Assembly: GCA_964520655.1 (NCBI GenBank)
Contig: CAZFNI010000001.1
Span: forward strand, 62,001 to 126,000
Length of the DNA: 64,000 nt
Direction of reading: 5' to 3'
Source of the DNA: JACQQW01 sp964520655
GTDB taxonomy: Bacteria; Omnitrophota; Gorgyraeia; Zapsychrales; Fredricksoniimonadaceae
Position 1 is the stretch's first letter. The number at the start of each line of letters is the position of its first letter. A program made the translations under genes and the position numbers. The notes under the pieces are model-generated. The model saw nothing but the letters and a program-made list of their open reading frames with translations. It searched no databases and was not told the DNA's origin. This document shows positions 42,240 through 50,214 of this stretch, in pieces.

Positions 42240-42443
42240 ATGAAATCCAATATTCACCCAAATTATGAAATTGCCACCATTTCTTGCGCGTGCGGTAATG
42301 TGATCCACACCCGTGCCACCAAGAAGGCGATCCGTGTGGAGATCTGTTCCCAATGCCATCCGTTCTTTACGGGGTCAAAGAAACTGGTAGACACTGCTGG
42401 TCGCATCGAACGTTTCAATAAACGTTATGCTAAAGGCAAATGA
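42240..42443 (+). CDS. rpmE: Ribosomal protein L31 (zinc-binding type)
   Basis: This 67-aa protein is a component of the 50S subunit. It begins MKSNIHPNYEIATISCACGN and carries four cysteines in two pairs (CAC near 16-18 and CSQC near 37-40), the zinc-binding (C+) version. GSKKLVDTAGRIERFNKRY ends it as usual. AAGGAG lies about ten bases before the ATG. Its 3' end overlaps prfA by 17 bases, an arrangement common in bacteria, where rho, rpmE, prfA and prmC lie together. Confidence 0.96.
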   Translation: MKSNIHPNYEIATISCACGNVIHTRATKKAIRVEICSQCHPFFTGSKKLVDTAGRIERFNKRYAKGK

Positions 42444-43503
42444 TCAAGCCAAGCTAAAAGCAAGTGAAGAACGCTTTGTAGAGCTTGAGAAATTAATGGC
42501 GGATGAAAGTGTGGCCGCCGATCAGTCAAAGTACGGCAAACTCGCGAAAGAGTTTTCCGTACTTTCTGATTTAATGGCCCAGTACCGCACCTATCAAAAG
42601 CTGGAACGTCAATCAGTTGAACTTCAGGACCTCTTAAAAAGCAAAACTGATCCCGATCTAAAAGAGTTGGCCGAGAGTGAATTAGCGGATATCGCGCCTC
42701 AGTTAAAAGAACTTTCCCAGTATTTATCGGATTATTTCGACCCTTCCAAGAATGAACCAGACAAGGATATCATCATTGAGATCCGTGCAGGCACAGGCGG
42801 TTTGGAGGCCAGTCTGTTTGCCATGGACCTCTACCGCATGTACACCAAGTACGCCGATAAAAAAGGGTGGACGCTGGAATTGATGTCATTGGCGGAAACC
42901 GAAGCGGGTGGATTAAAGGAGGTTGTTTTCTCCTTAGGGGGTAAAGAATGTTCCAAACGTTTAAAGTGGGAAAGCGGCGCTCATCGCGTCCAGCGTGTTC
43001 CCACAACAGAAGCGTCGGGACGTATCCATACGTCAGCCGTCACTGTGGCTGTGATGTTTGAACCGGAAGATATTGATATCGAAATAAAACCTCAGGATCT
43101 AAAGATCGATGTTTACCGTTCCTCAGGCCCTGGCGGTCAAAGCGTTAATACAACGGACTCCGCGGTGCGCATCACCCATTTGCCGACAAACACGGTTGTT
43201 GTCTGCCAAGATGAACGTTCTCAGTTAAAGAATAGAGCCAAGGCCATGCGTATTTTAAGGGCCAGGATCTTAGACCGCATGCAGCAGGAGGCCTTTGCCA
43301 AGGAATCAGCGTTGCGTAAATCCCAGGTTGGTTCAGGCGACCGCAGTGAAAAGATCCGCACCTACAATTTTCCAGACCGCCGTGTCACCGATCACCGCAT
43401 TGGTTTTACCAGCCATCAGCTGGAAGCGATCTTGAACGGGGACATGGACGAACTGACCAATGCGCTCATGCACGCAGAACGTGAACTCAAAGAATCTGTC
43501 TAA
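42427..43503 (+). CDS. prfA: Peptide chain release factor 1
   Basis: RF1 recognises UAA/UAG stop codons and triggers peptide release. The 358-aa protein has the GGQ loop SSGPGGQSVNTTDSAVRI near 234-251 and the PxT-type tripeptide region RVPTTEASGRIHTSAV near 191-206, which distinguishes RF1 from RF2. The N-terminal helical domain precedes and the C-terminal KSQVGSGDRSEKIRTYNFP is conserved. The gene starts within the rpmE end and is followed with no gap by prmC, which methylates the GGQ glutamine. Confidence 0.96.
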   Translation: MLKANDQAKLKASEERFVELEKLMADESVAADQSKYGKLAKEFSVLSDLMAQYRTYQKLERQSVELQDLLKSKTDPDLKELAESELADIAPQLKELSQYLSDYFDPSKNEPDKDIIIEIRAGTGGLEASLFAMDLYRMYTKYADKKGWTLELMSLAETEAGGLKEVVFSLGGKECSKRLKWESGAHRVQRVPTTEASGRIHTSAVTVAVMFEPEDIDIEIKPQDLKIDVYRSSGPGGQSVNTTDSAVRITHLPTNTVVVCQDERSQLKNRAKAMRILRARILDRMQQEAFAKESALRKSQVGSGDRSEKIRTYNFPDRRVTDHRIGFTSHQLEAILNGDMDELTNALMHAERELKESV

Positions 43504-44274
43504 ATGACCGAAGACGAGTTGATCCTCACCCATATCCTTCGCTGTTCCCGGGAAGAGCTGGTCCTAAATAAGCCAACGCTCGATCCATTACAACAAAGCC
43601 AATACAAAGACCTAAAGGAGCGCCGCAGTCACGGGGAACCACTGCAGTATTTATTGGGGCAATGGGATTTTTATGGGTTTGACCTTGCGGTTGATCCGCG
43701 GGTGCTGATCCCTCGACCGGAGACGGAAAGGCTGGTTGAAGTAGCGGTCAAATGTATCAAGGGTGTGGATATCCTTGATCTTGGTACGGGATCCGGTAAC
43801 ATTGCTGTTTCATTAGCCTGTTTATTGCCTTACGCCAAGATCACGACGGTGGATATTTCTGTTGATGCCCTGGAAGTGGCGCTTTCTAATGCCCAAGCCC
43901 ATGGAGTTGAAAGCAGGATCGATTTTTGTCACGAAGATATGGGGGTGTTTCTGGGCCAAAGCAGAGGGGCGTTTGACTTGATCATTTCCAATCCTCCCTA
44001 TATCCCAACTGACCAGATCTCTTTACTCCCGAAAGATGTCCAAATGGAGCCGCGGCTTGCGTTGGATGGGGGTGCGGATGGGCTCGATTTTTACAGGCTC
44101 ATTATAAACAAAAGTCCGCGCTTGCTAAGATCCGGGGGATACCTTATGATGGAGTTTGGCGACGGTCAGGGACCATCGATCAGGTCGATGGCTCAAAACC
44201 TTTCAGTCTTTTCCAATATCGAATTGATCAGTGATCTGGCAGGAAAAGAACGGATCATTATGTGTCAAATTTAG
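43504..44274 (+). CDS. prmC: Release factor glutamine methyltransferase
   Basis: PrmC N5-methylates the glutamine of the RF GGQ motif using S-adenosylmethionine. The 256-aa protein has the substrate-side PLQYLLGQWDFYG, the SAM-binding VDILDLGTGSGNIAVSLA (about 94-111) and the signature IISNPPYIPTDQI (about 160-172, NPPY). It is contiguous with prfA (stop and start adjacent), reflecting the substrate relation, and murA starts 12 bases downstream after a TTAGGAGATC ribosome-binding site. Confidence 0.95.
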   Translation: MTEDELILTHILRCSREELVLNKPTLDPLQQSQYKDLKERRSHGEPLQYLLGQWDFYGFDLAVDPRVLIPRPETERLVEVAVKCIKGVDILDLGTGSGNIAVSLACLLPYAKITTVDISVDALEVALSNAQAHGVESRIDFCHEDMGVFLGQSRGAFDLIISNPPYIPTDQISLLPKDVQMEPRLALDGGADGLDFYRLIINKSPRLLRSGGYLMMEFGDGQGPSIRSMAQNLSVFSNIELISDLAGKERIIMCQI

Positions 44275-44286
44275 GAGATCACAGGC

Positions 44287-45549
44287 ATGGAGAAATTTGT
44301 CATTGAAGGCGGCCGGAAATTAAGCGGTGAGATCAAGGTTAGCGGTTCCAAGAACGCGACGTTGCCTATTTTGGCGGCAACGATATTGACGGACGGTGTG
44401 TGCGAGATCCGTAATGTCCCCAAATTGCGCGACACCTTGACCATGTGCAAATTATTACGTTCATTAGGCAAGACAGTTGAGATCAACGGCAACAAGGTGA
44501 CGATCTCGGGAGCGGTGAATAATCATGAGGCTGATTATAAATTAGTCTCGACGATGCGCGGTTCATTTTGTGTACTAGGGCCATTGCTGGGAAAGCTAAA
44601 TAAAGCCACGGTGTCCATGCCCGGTGGTTGCGTTATCGGGGTGCGCCCGATCGATCTACACATGAAAGGCATTATGGCGCTTGGCGTTAAAGCAGATTTT
44701 GAAGGCGGTAATGTGATCGCGTCGACAAAAGGGCTTAAAGGGGCACAGATGTATTTAGGAGGTACTTTTGGATCATCGGTGCTGGCCACAGCCAATGTGA
44801 TGATGGCGGCTTGTTTAGCGCATGGCGAAACAGTCATTGAGTGTGCGGCCTGTGAACCGGAGATCGAAGACTTGGGATGTTTTTTAAGTTCCATGGGGGC
44901 CAAGATCACAGGTGCGGGTACCCCGCGTATTGTCATTAACGGTGTCAAGAAACTCAACGGCACCAGTTATAAGATGGGGTCTGACCGTATTGAAGCTGGG
45001 ACATTTTTGCTGATGGCCGCTGCGGCCAAGAGCGACATTTTAGTCAAAGAGGCGAACTATAACCATTTGCTGGCCCTGATCGATAAATTGGAGTATATCG
45101 GCGCACAGGTCAAACGCGTGGGGGCGCACGATATCCGGGTTGTGTGTAAAAAGACATTAAAGCCCGCGAATATTGTGACACATCCTCATCCAGGTTTTCC
45201 GACAGACTTACAGGCTCAATACATGGCGCTGATGGCGATCACACCGGGGGTCAGCATCATCACGGATAGGGTTTTTCCGGACCGTTTCATGCATATCGCA
45301 GAGCTTAACCGTATGGGCGCTTTGATCCGCAGAGATACTGGGGTGGCGATCGTTGAGGGCGTCAAACAACTTTATGGTGCGCCGGTGATGGCGTCCGATC
45401 TGCGCGCATCCGCCGCTTTGGTTATGGCTGGATTGGTGGCTAAAGGCACAACGCAGATCCATCGTATTTACCATTTAGACCGCGGTTACGAGAATTTGGA
45501 CCAGAAATTGAAAATGATCGGGGCCAAGGTGTCCCGGGAGAAAGAATAG
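44287..45549 (+). CDS. murA: UDP-N-acetylglucosamine 1-carboxyvinyltransferase
   Basis: MurA catalyses the first committed step of peptidoglycan synthesis, adding enolpyruvyl to UDP-GlcNAc. The 420-aa protein has the start GGRKLSGEIKVSGSKNATLP, the catalytic-cysteine loop PGGCVIGVRPIDLHMKG (about 114-130, Cys present so the fosfomycin target is retained), AACEPEIEDLG, GSDRIEAGTFLLMAA and HPGFPTDLQAQYMAL. It carries all residues expected for the MurA subfamily rather than EPSP synthase. It ends two bases before trpG. Its presence, with MreBC, indicates a peptidoglycan wall. Confidence 0.96.
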   Translation: MEKFVIEGGRKLSGEIKVSGSKNATLPILAATILTDGVCEIRNVPKLRDTLTMCKLLRSLGKTVEINGNKVTISGAVNNHEADYKLVSTMRGSFCVLGPLLGKLNKATVSMPGGCVIGVRPIDLHMKGIMALGVKADFEGGNVIASTKGLKGAQMYLGGTFGSSVLATANVMMAACLAHGETVIECAACEPEIEDLGCFLSSMGAKITGAGTPRIVINGVKKLNGTSYKMGSDRIEAGTFLLMAAAAKSDILVKEANYNHLLALIDKLEYIGAQVKRVGAHDIRVVCKKTLKPANIVTHPHPGFPTDLQAQYMALMAITPGVSIITDRVFPDRFMHIAELNRMGALIRRDTGVAIVEGVKQLYGAPVMASDLRASAALVMAGLVAKGTTQIHRIYHLDRGYENLDQKLKMIGAKVSREKE

Positions 45550-45551
45550 TC

Positions 45552-46118
45552 ATGATCCTGATGATCGATAATTATGATTCATTCACCTATAACCTGGTTC
45601 AGTATTTCGGTGAATTAAAAGCGGATATGAAAGTTATCCGTAACGATGATCTGACAGTGTCCCAGATCACCTCCCTTAAACCAAAAAAGATCGTGATCTC
45701 TCCTGGGCCGGGACGTCCGGAAGATGCCGGCGTATCTGTTGAGGTGATCAAGAAGCTATCCGGTAAGATCCCGATCCTGGGTGTCTGTTTGGGGCATCAA
45801 GGGATCGGCTATGCCTTTGGCGGTAAGATCATAAATGCGAAGAAATTAATGCATGGCAAAACTTCCGCGATCGAACATACGGATACGGATATTTTTAAAG
45901 GCTTGCCGCACCCATTTGATGCGACCCGTTATCATTCCCTGGTCATTGACAGGAAAACAATTCCTGATTGTCTGCGCATTACGGCTTGGACAACGGATGA
46001 TCGTGAGATCATGGGTGTTGCTCACAAGACGCTGCCGTTGTGGGGCGTGCAGTTCCATCCGGAATCCATTTTAACGATCCATGGAAAAGATATTCTGGCT
46101 AACTTCTTGAGATTGTGA
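45552..46118 (+). CDS. trpG: Anthranilate / aminodeoxychorismate synthase glutamine amidotransferase
   Basis: This class I glutaminase supplies ammonia for chorismate amination. The 188-aa protein has MIDNYDSFTYNLVQYFGEL at the start, the oxyanion loop SPGPGRPEDAG, the nucleophile in LGVCLGHQGIGYAFGG (Cys near 79) and the His-Glu of WGVQFHPESILT near 170. It is followed directly by trpD, so anthranilate synthase is its likely partner, but no trpE is in the window and the same chain may also serve folate synthesis (PabA). The isochorismate synthase at 50198 does not need a glutaminase. Confidence 0.92.
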   Translation: MILMIDNYDSFTYNLVQYFGELKADMKVIRNDDLTVSQITSLKPKKIVISPGPGRPEDAGVSVEVIKKLSGKIPILGVCLGHQGIGYAFGGKIINAKKLMHGKTSAIEHTDTDIFKGLPHPFDATRYHSLVIDRKTIPDCLRITAWTTDDREIMGVAHKTLPLWGVQFHPESILTIHGKDILANFLRL

Positions 46119-47128
46119 TGCGTGATTATATTACGAAGATAGAGCATGGGACGAATTTAAGCCACGAGGAGATCACATTGTGCCTGGAGTTGATCATGTC
46201 CGGGCATGCCGAGCTTGGCGACGTAAAGAACTTTTTACTGGCGCTGAATGCCAAAGGTCCGACGGTTGAGGAGATAACAGCCGCGGCCATGATCATGCGG
46301 CGGTATGTTATCCCTGTAAAAACAAAACATGGTGTTGTGTTAGATACATGCGGGACCGGCGGGGATAACGGCAATACGTTCAATATCTCAACGGTTTCTG
46401 CTATCGTTATCGCTGCCTGCGGGGTTATTGTCGCTAAACACGGCAACCGTTCAAGTTCCAGCCGCTGCGGTAGCGCGGATGTTTTGGAAGAGCTGGGTGT
46501 CAATCTGCAGATCGAAGAGCGCCGCCTTAACCAGTGTCTTGATGAAGTTGGGTTGGCTTTTTTGTTCGCGCAGCGTCTCCACCCGGCGATGAAAAATGTT
46601 GCCGGGGTGCGTAAAGAGCTTGGTGTTAAGACCATATTCAATATCCTGGGGCCTTTGACCAATCCCGCGCAGGCATCACATCAAGTGATGGGAGTATATA
46701 GCCGGGAATTGACCGCGCCGATCGCACATGTCCTCAAGAATCTTGGATTAAAGAAAGCATTGGTCGTTCATGGCAGCGACGGATTAGATGAGATCACAAC
46801 GACGGGCAAGACTTTTGTCAGTGAGTACAACGGTCGCGAGATCATTTCTTATGACTTGGATCCCAGAGAATTGGGCATTGAGTTAGCCAAGAAAGAGGAT
46901 TATGTCGGAGGAGATGCCAAAGTCAATGCCATGATCACGAAGAATATCTTAAACGGTGAGACAGGCCCCAAACGCGATATTGTTTTGGTCAACGCGGCTT
47001 ATGCTTTGTATACGGCGGCAGCCGTGGATAGTCTGGGCGCTGCGCTACGCATGGCTGAGCACGCCATTGATTCAGGGCGGGCGAAGGCCAAGCTGGAAGA
47101 ATTAAGGGAGTTCACACGCCGTGCCTGA
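46118..47128 (+). CDS. trpD: Anthranilate phosphoribosyltransferase
   Basis: TrpD couples anthranilate to PRPP in tryptophan synthesis. The 336-aa protein has LDTCGTGGDNGNTFNISTV (about 74-92, PRPP loop), KHGNRSSSSRCGSADVLE near 107-124, MKNVAGVRKELGVKTIFNILGPLTNPA and VVHGSDGLDEIT. Start ATG 46118 directly overlaps the trpG stop; a GTG three bases earlier is an alternative. The 3' end overlaps trpC by 8 bases. Confidence 0.95.
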   Translation: MRDYITKIEHGTNLSHEEITLCLELIMSGHAELGDVKNFLLALNAKGPTVEEITAAAMIMRRYVIPVKTKHGVVLDTCGTGGDNGNTFNISTVSAIVIAACGVIVAKHGNRSSSSRCGSADVLEELGVNLQIEERRLNQCLDEVGLAFLFAQRLHPAMKNVAGVRKELGVKTIFNILGPLTNPAQASHQVMGVYSRELTAPIAHVLKNLGLKKALVVHGSDGLDEITTTGKTFVSEYNGREIISYDLDPRELGIELAKKEDYVGGDAKVNAMITKNILNGETGPKRDIVLVNAAYALYTAAAVDSLGAALRMAEHAIDSGRAKAKLEELREFTRRA

Positions 47129-47912
47129 AGATTTTTTAAAGAAGATAGCGAAAGAAAAGGCGGAGATCTTAAAAGCCAAGGACGCCTATTACCGTAATTT
47201 AAAAAAGAACATGGCGCCAAAAGATCTCAAGAATTACGGAATATTTAAGAAAGCGATCAGTCGCAAAGGCCGCATTAACCTGATCGCAGAAGTGAAGAAG
47301 GCATCTCCGTCGGTTGGGCTTATCCGTGAGGATTTTGACGCTGTTAAGATCGCCAAGATCTATAGCGACAATAATGCGGCGGCGATCTCGGTATTGACGG
47401 AAGAGCATTACTTTCTAGGAAGAGCGGCCTATTTGAAAAAGATCAGCGACGAGAGCGGACGGCCGACACTGATGAAGGATTTTATCATCCATGAATACCA
47501 GATCTTTGAAGGGGCGTTTTGCGGGGCCTCGGCTGTTTTGCTCATTGTGGCAATGTTGGAAGATGAGCAACTCAAAGATTTAATGGCGGTGGCTGAAAGT
47601 TTAGGTCTTGATTGTCTGGTAGAAGCGCATGATGAAAAAGAAGTGGAACGTGCGGCTAAGGCGAAGGCACAGATCATTGGCGTCAATAACCGCGATCTGC
47701 ATTCGTTAAAAGTGGACATTGCTAATTGCCTGCGGATGATCCCGTATATCCCCGCAGACACCGTGATCGTTGCGGAGAGCGGTCTTCGGACGCATGAGGA
47801 TGTACAACGCGTGCATGAAGCAGGGGCTAATGCCGTTCTTATTGGGGAAACATTCATGCGCTCTGCTGATATCGGCGCGAAAATAAAGGAAGTGATGTAT
47901 GGTTCGGGTTAA
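47121..47912 (+). CDS. trpC: Indole-3-glycerol phosphate synthase
   Basis: TrpC closes the indole ring. The 263-aa TIM-barrel protein has LIAEVKKASPSVGLIREDF near 54-72 (catalytic Lys), ISVLTEEHYFLG, LMKDFIIHEYQIFE, VEAHDEKEVERA, GVNNRDLHSLKVD and VAESGLRTHEDV near 219. These are the canonical IGPS motifs. The start lies inside the trpD end and the 3' end overlaps trpF by 14 bases, so trpGDCF is a tight unit. A KxAEILKAKDAY-type helix at the N terminus is typical. Confidence 0.95.
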   Translation: MPEDFLKKIAKEKAEILKAKDAYYRNLKKNMAPKDLKNYGIFKKAISRKGRINLIAEVKKASPSVGLIREDFDAVKIAKIYSDNNAAAISVLTEEHYFLGRAAYLKKISDESGRPTLMKDFIIHEYQIFEGAFCGASAVLLIVAMLEDEQLKDLMAVAESLGLDCLVEAHDEKEVERAAKAKAQIIGVNNRDLHSLKVDIANCLRMIPYIPADTVIVAESGLRTHEDVQRVHEAGANAVLIGETFMRSADIGAKIKEVMYGSG

Positions 47913-48546
47913 GGTGTGCGGTTTGACCAATGAGCTGGATGCCGGACGCGCGGCGCGTTTCGGGGCCTCGGCATTGGGGTTTATTTTTTACAAGAAGAGC
48001 CCTCGTTTTGTATCGCCATTTAAGGCGAGGAAGATCATCGAGACTTTACCGCCGTTTATCACCACGGTGGGAGTGTTTGTCGACCAGCCTTTTGGGGCGG
48101 TGATGGATATCATCGATCATTGCGGGCTGGGGGCGGTGCAGCTGCATGGGTCGGAAGATCCTCATTTTTGCAAACGGATCAGTCGCTCTAAAACCAAGGT
48201 CATTAAAGTGATCCGGGTGGGGGACAGCATTGATGTAAAGGCATTAAAAGAATATTCTGTCGATGCATTTTTGTTCGATACGGCGGATGATAAAGTTCAT
48301 GGAGGGACTGGGCGCGCGTTTAACTGGAGATTATTATCGGAAGTAAAATCATTGAATGTCCCGATCATCCTTTCCGGGGGGCTGGATCATCAAAATGTGA
48401 TCGAGCCGGTCAATGTGTTAAAGCCTTATGCGGTCGATGTCAACAGCACGATCGAAGAAGCCCCTGGTAAAAAAGACCATAAGAAGATGAAAGAGTTCAT
48501 CGACGTAGTGACTTATATATCCGGGCCTAATGTAAAGGGATCATGA
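47899..48546 (+). CDS. trpF: Phosphoribosylanthranilate isomerase
   Basis: TrpF performs the Amadori rearrangement in tryptophan synthesis. The 215-aa TIM-barrel protein has VKVCGLTNELDA (catalytic Cys near 7), LGFIFYKKSPRFV, VGVFVDQP, VQLHGSEDP, LFDTADDKVHGGTGRAFNW (catalytic Asp near 125) and ILSGGLDHQNV. The final block reads DVNSTIEEAPGKKDHKKM, where the usual DVSSGVE pattern is altered. trpE, trpA and trpB are absent from this window and must lie elsewhere or be missing. Confidence 0.93.
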   Translation: MVRVKVCGLTNELDAGRAARFGASALGFIFYKKSPRFVSPFKARKIIETLPPFITTVGVFVDQPFGAVMDIIDHCGLGAVQLHGSEDPHFCKRISRSKTKVIKVIRVGDSIDVKALKEYSVDAFLFDTADDKVHGGTGRAFNWRLLSEVKSLNVPIILSGGLDHQNVIEPVNVLKPYAVDVNSTIEEAPGKKDHKKMKEFIDVVTYISGPNVKGS

Positions 48547-49526
48547 ATTATTTAACATCGGCAGAAGTCGGAAAGATCGTCCACGTGGCCGCGTACCAGA
48601 TCCGTTTATTCCTGGGTACGGCCAATGCTGCCGATTTTTCCGGTGACTGCAAAGCGTCAATTTTAGCCTTTCATCAGGATCCCAATGAATTCTCCGATGA
48701 GATCTTATTGGAAAAGGGGGCCCATGTGGACGATGCCCACCGCTATCCCGTGCGCATTGAGCTGCGCGGCATTAACCCCAAAGGCGCGGCCCAGGTCGTG
48801 GCCAAAGGCATCTGGGGACCTGCCCGTAAGAAGGCGTTGACCGTTCTTCGCCGGGAGTTGGCCCATCACAGCCGTCCGCTGGCGATACGCATTGCGGGTT
48901 CATCATCCTTTGAATTCAATCGTGCCGGTGTTGATAAGAGTCTGCCGATCCATTTTTTGAGGACATGCTGGAAAGATGTCTTAGACCAGATGCAGTACAT
49001 GCCTGGACGTTTCATTGACAGCTACAAGAACCGCATCGTGATCGCGGCTGACGGCGACGGTACCATCTACGATGGTCCTAAGACCACACACTTGCCTCTG
49101 TTAAAAGACAGCCCAGTCTATGAACCTGTATTGAAATATTTGCAAGCCGGCGGGATCTTTATGCTGGTTTCCGGAAATGATCTGGGCCGAAGTTTTAAAC
49201 GCCTGATCGCGGGTATTCCTCCTGAGTTCCATTGCCGTTTGCTTGTCGCAGCCAATGGGGGCGCGGACCTCGCCTGTGTCGGGGAAGGGGTTAAGCCCAG
49301 GCTCATCGCAGATTATGAAACAAGATCATTACAGTATATCGAACATGATTATCAACAGCCATTGCTTGATATCATTTATATTGGTGATGACGGCTCTCCT
49401 GATGGCAATGACCGTGCGGCCTTTGAAGCGGTCGGCAGCAACCGCAGTTTTTTAGTCTCCAGTTTGCAAGACACCCGGATGTTATTGGAAAAGTGGATGC
49501 ATGAAAGAAAAATTGATCTTGCCTAA
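48543..49526 (+). CDS. HAD-superfamily hydrolase with unrecognised N-terminal region
   Basis: The 327-aa protein is split in two. Residues about 1-155 show no family I recognise, apart from a conserved-looking IELRGINPKGAAQVVAKGIWG. Residues about 160-327 are a HAD phosphatase: IAADGDGTIYD (motif I, about 173-183), LVSGNDLGRSF (motif II) and IYIGDDGSPDGNDRAAF (motif IV). A Lys for motif III is near GEGVKPR but uncertain. The gene is tightly coupled to trpF (4-base overlap) and menG (26-base overlap), but the substrate is unknown; a sugar phosphate is typical of the cof-like group. Chorismate or menaquinone intermediates are not indicated by sequence. Confidence 0.72.
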   Translation: MNYLTSAEVGKIVHVAAYQIRLFLGTANAADFSGDCKASILAFHQDPNEFSDEILLEKGAHVDDAHRYPVRIELRGINPKGAAQVVAKGIWGPARKKALTVLRRELAHHSRPLAIRIAGSSSFEFNRAGVDKSLPIHFLRTCWKDVLDQMQYMPGRFIDSYKNRIVIAADGDGTIYDGPKTTHLPLLKDSPVYEPVLKYLQAGGIFMLVSGNDLGRSFKRLIAGIPPEFHCRLLVAANGGADLACVGEGVKPRLIADYETRSLQYIEHDYQQPLLDIIYIGDDGSPDGNDRAAFEAVGSNRSFLVSSLQDTRMLLEKWMHERKIDLA

Positions 49527-50214
49527 GACGGAAGCACCGGCGATGTTCGATAAGATCGCGGCGCGCTATGACCGTTTGAACCGTTTGCTGTCGCTGGGAA
49601 TGGATGTGTCATGGCGCAACCGTTTAAAACAGCTGCTGCCCGACGGCCGTAATATGAAGCTGCTGGACCTGGCCAGCGGCACAGCGGATGTGATCATTAC
49701 CCTGGTTGAAGGCAATGAGAATATTTCGGAAGCTTTAGGGATCGATCCAGCGGTGAAAATGCTTGAGATCGGCAGGCAGAAAGTCGATCATCTGGGATTA
49801 TCATCCAGGATACAGCTTAAAGAAGGGGATGCGCAGCATCTTCAATTGCCGGATAATTATTTTGATGTCGTGACGATCTCTTTTGGGATACGTAATATTC
49901 CGGATATGCGTTTGGGCCTTCTTGAGATGTATAGGGTCACAAAACCAGGTGGGAAGCTGATGGTCCTGGAGTTCTCCAAACCATCCAATGCTGTTGTTGC
50001 GTTGGGGCACTGGATCTATTTGAATACGGTTGTCCCTCTGGTTGGATTTCTTTTTGCCGGGAATTTTAAAGCATACCAGTATCTGTCCCAAACAATACAG
50101 TCTTTCCCTTATGGGGAAAGATTTTGCAGGATCTTGAAGCAATTCGGGTTTACGCAGGTTAGAGCATATCCGTTATTCGGCGGGGTGGCCACGATCTATG
50201 CCGCAGAAAAATAA
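49501..50214 (+). CDS. menG: Demethylmenaquinone methyltransferase
   Basis: This S-adenosylmethionine-dependent enzyme (UbiE/MenG family) methylates demethylmenaquinone in the last step of menaquinone synthesis. The 237-aa protein has FDKIAARYDRLNRLLSLGMD near 15-34, the SAM motif LLDLASGTADVIITL near 51-65, VVTISFGIRNIPD and the C-terminal VAYPLFGG-like end RAYPLFGGVATIYAAEK. It overlaps the HAD gene upstream and menF downstream (17 bases), and menD follows, so the menaquinone assignment over ubiquinone is supported by context. Confidence 0.93.
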   Translation: MKEKLILPKTEAPAMFDKIAARYDRLNRLLSLGMDVSWRNRLKQLLPDGRNMKLLDLASGTADVIITLVEGNENISEALGIDPAVKMLEIGRQKVDHLGLSSRIQLKEGDAQHLQLPDNYFDVVTISFGIRNIPDMRLGLLEMYRVTKPGGKLMVLEFSKPSNAVVALGHWIYLNTVVPLVGFLFAGNFKAYQYLSQTIQSFPYGERFCRILKQFGFTQVRAYPLFGGVATIYAAEK

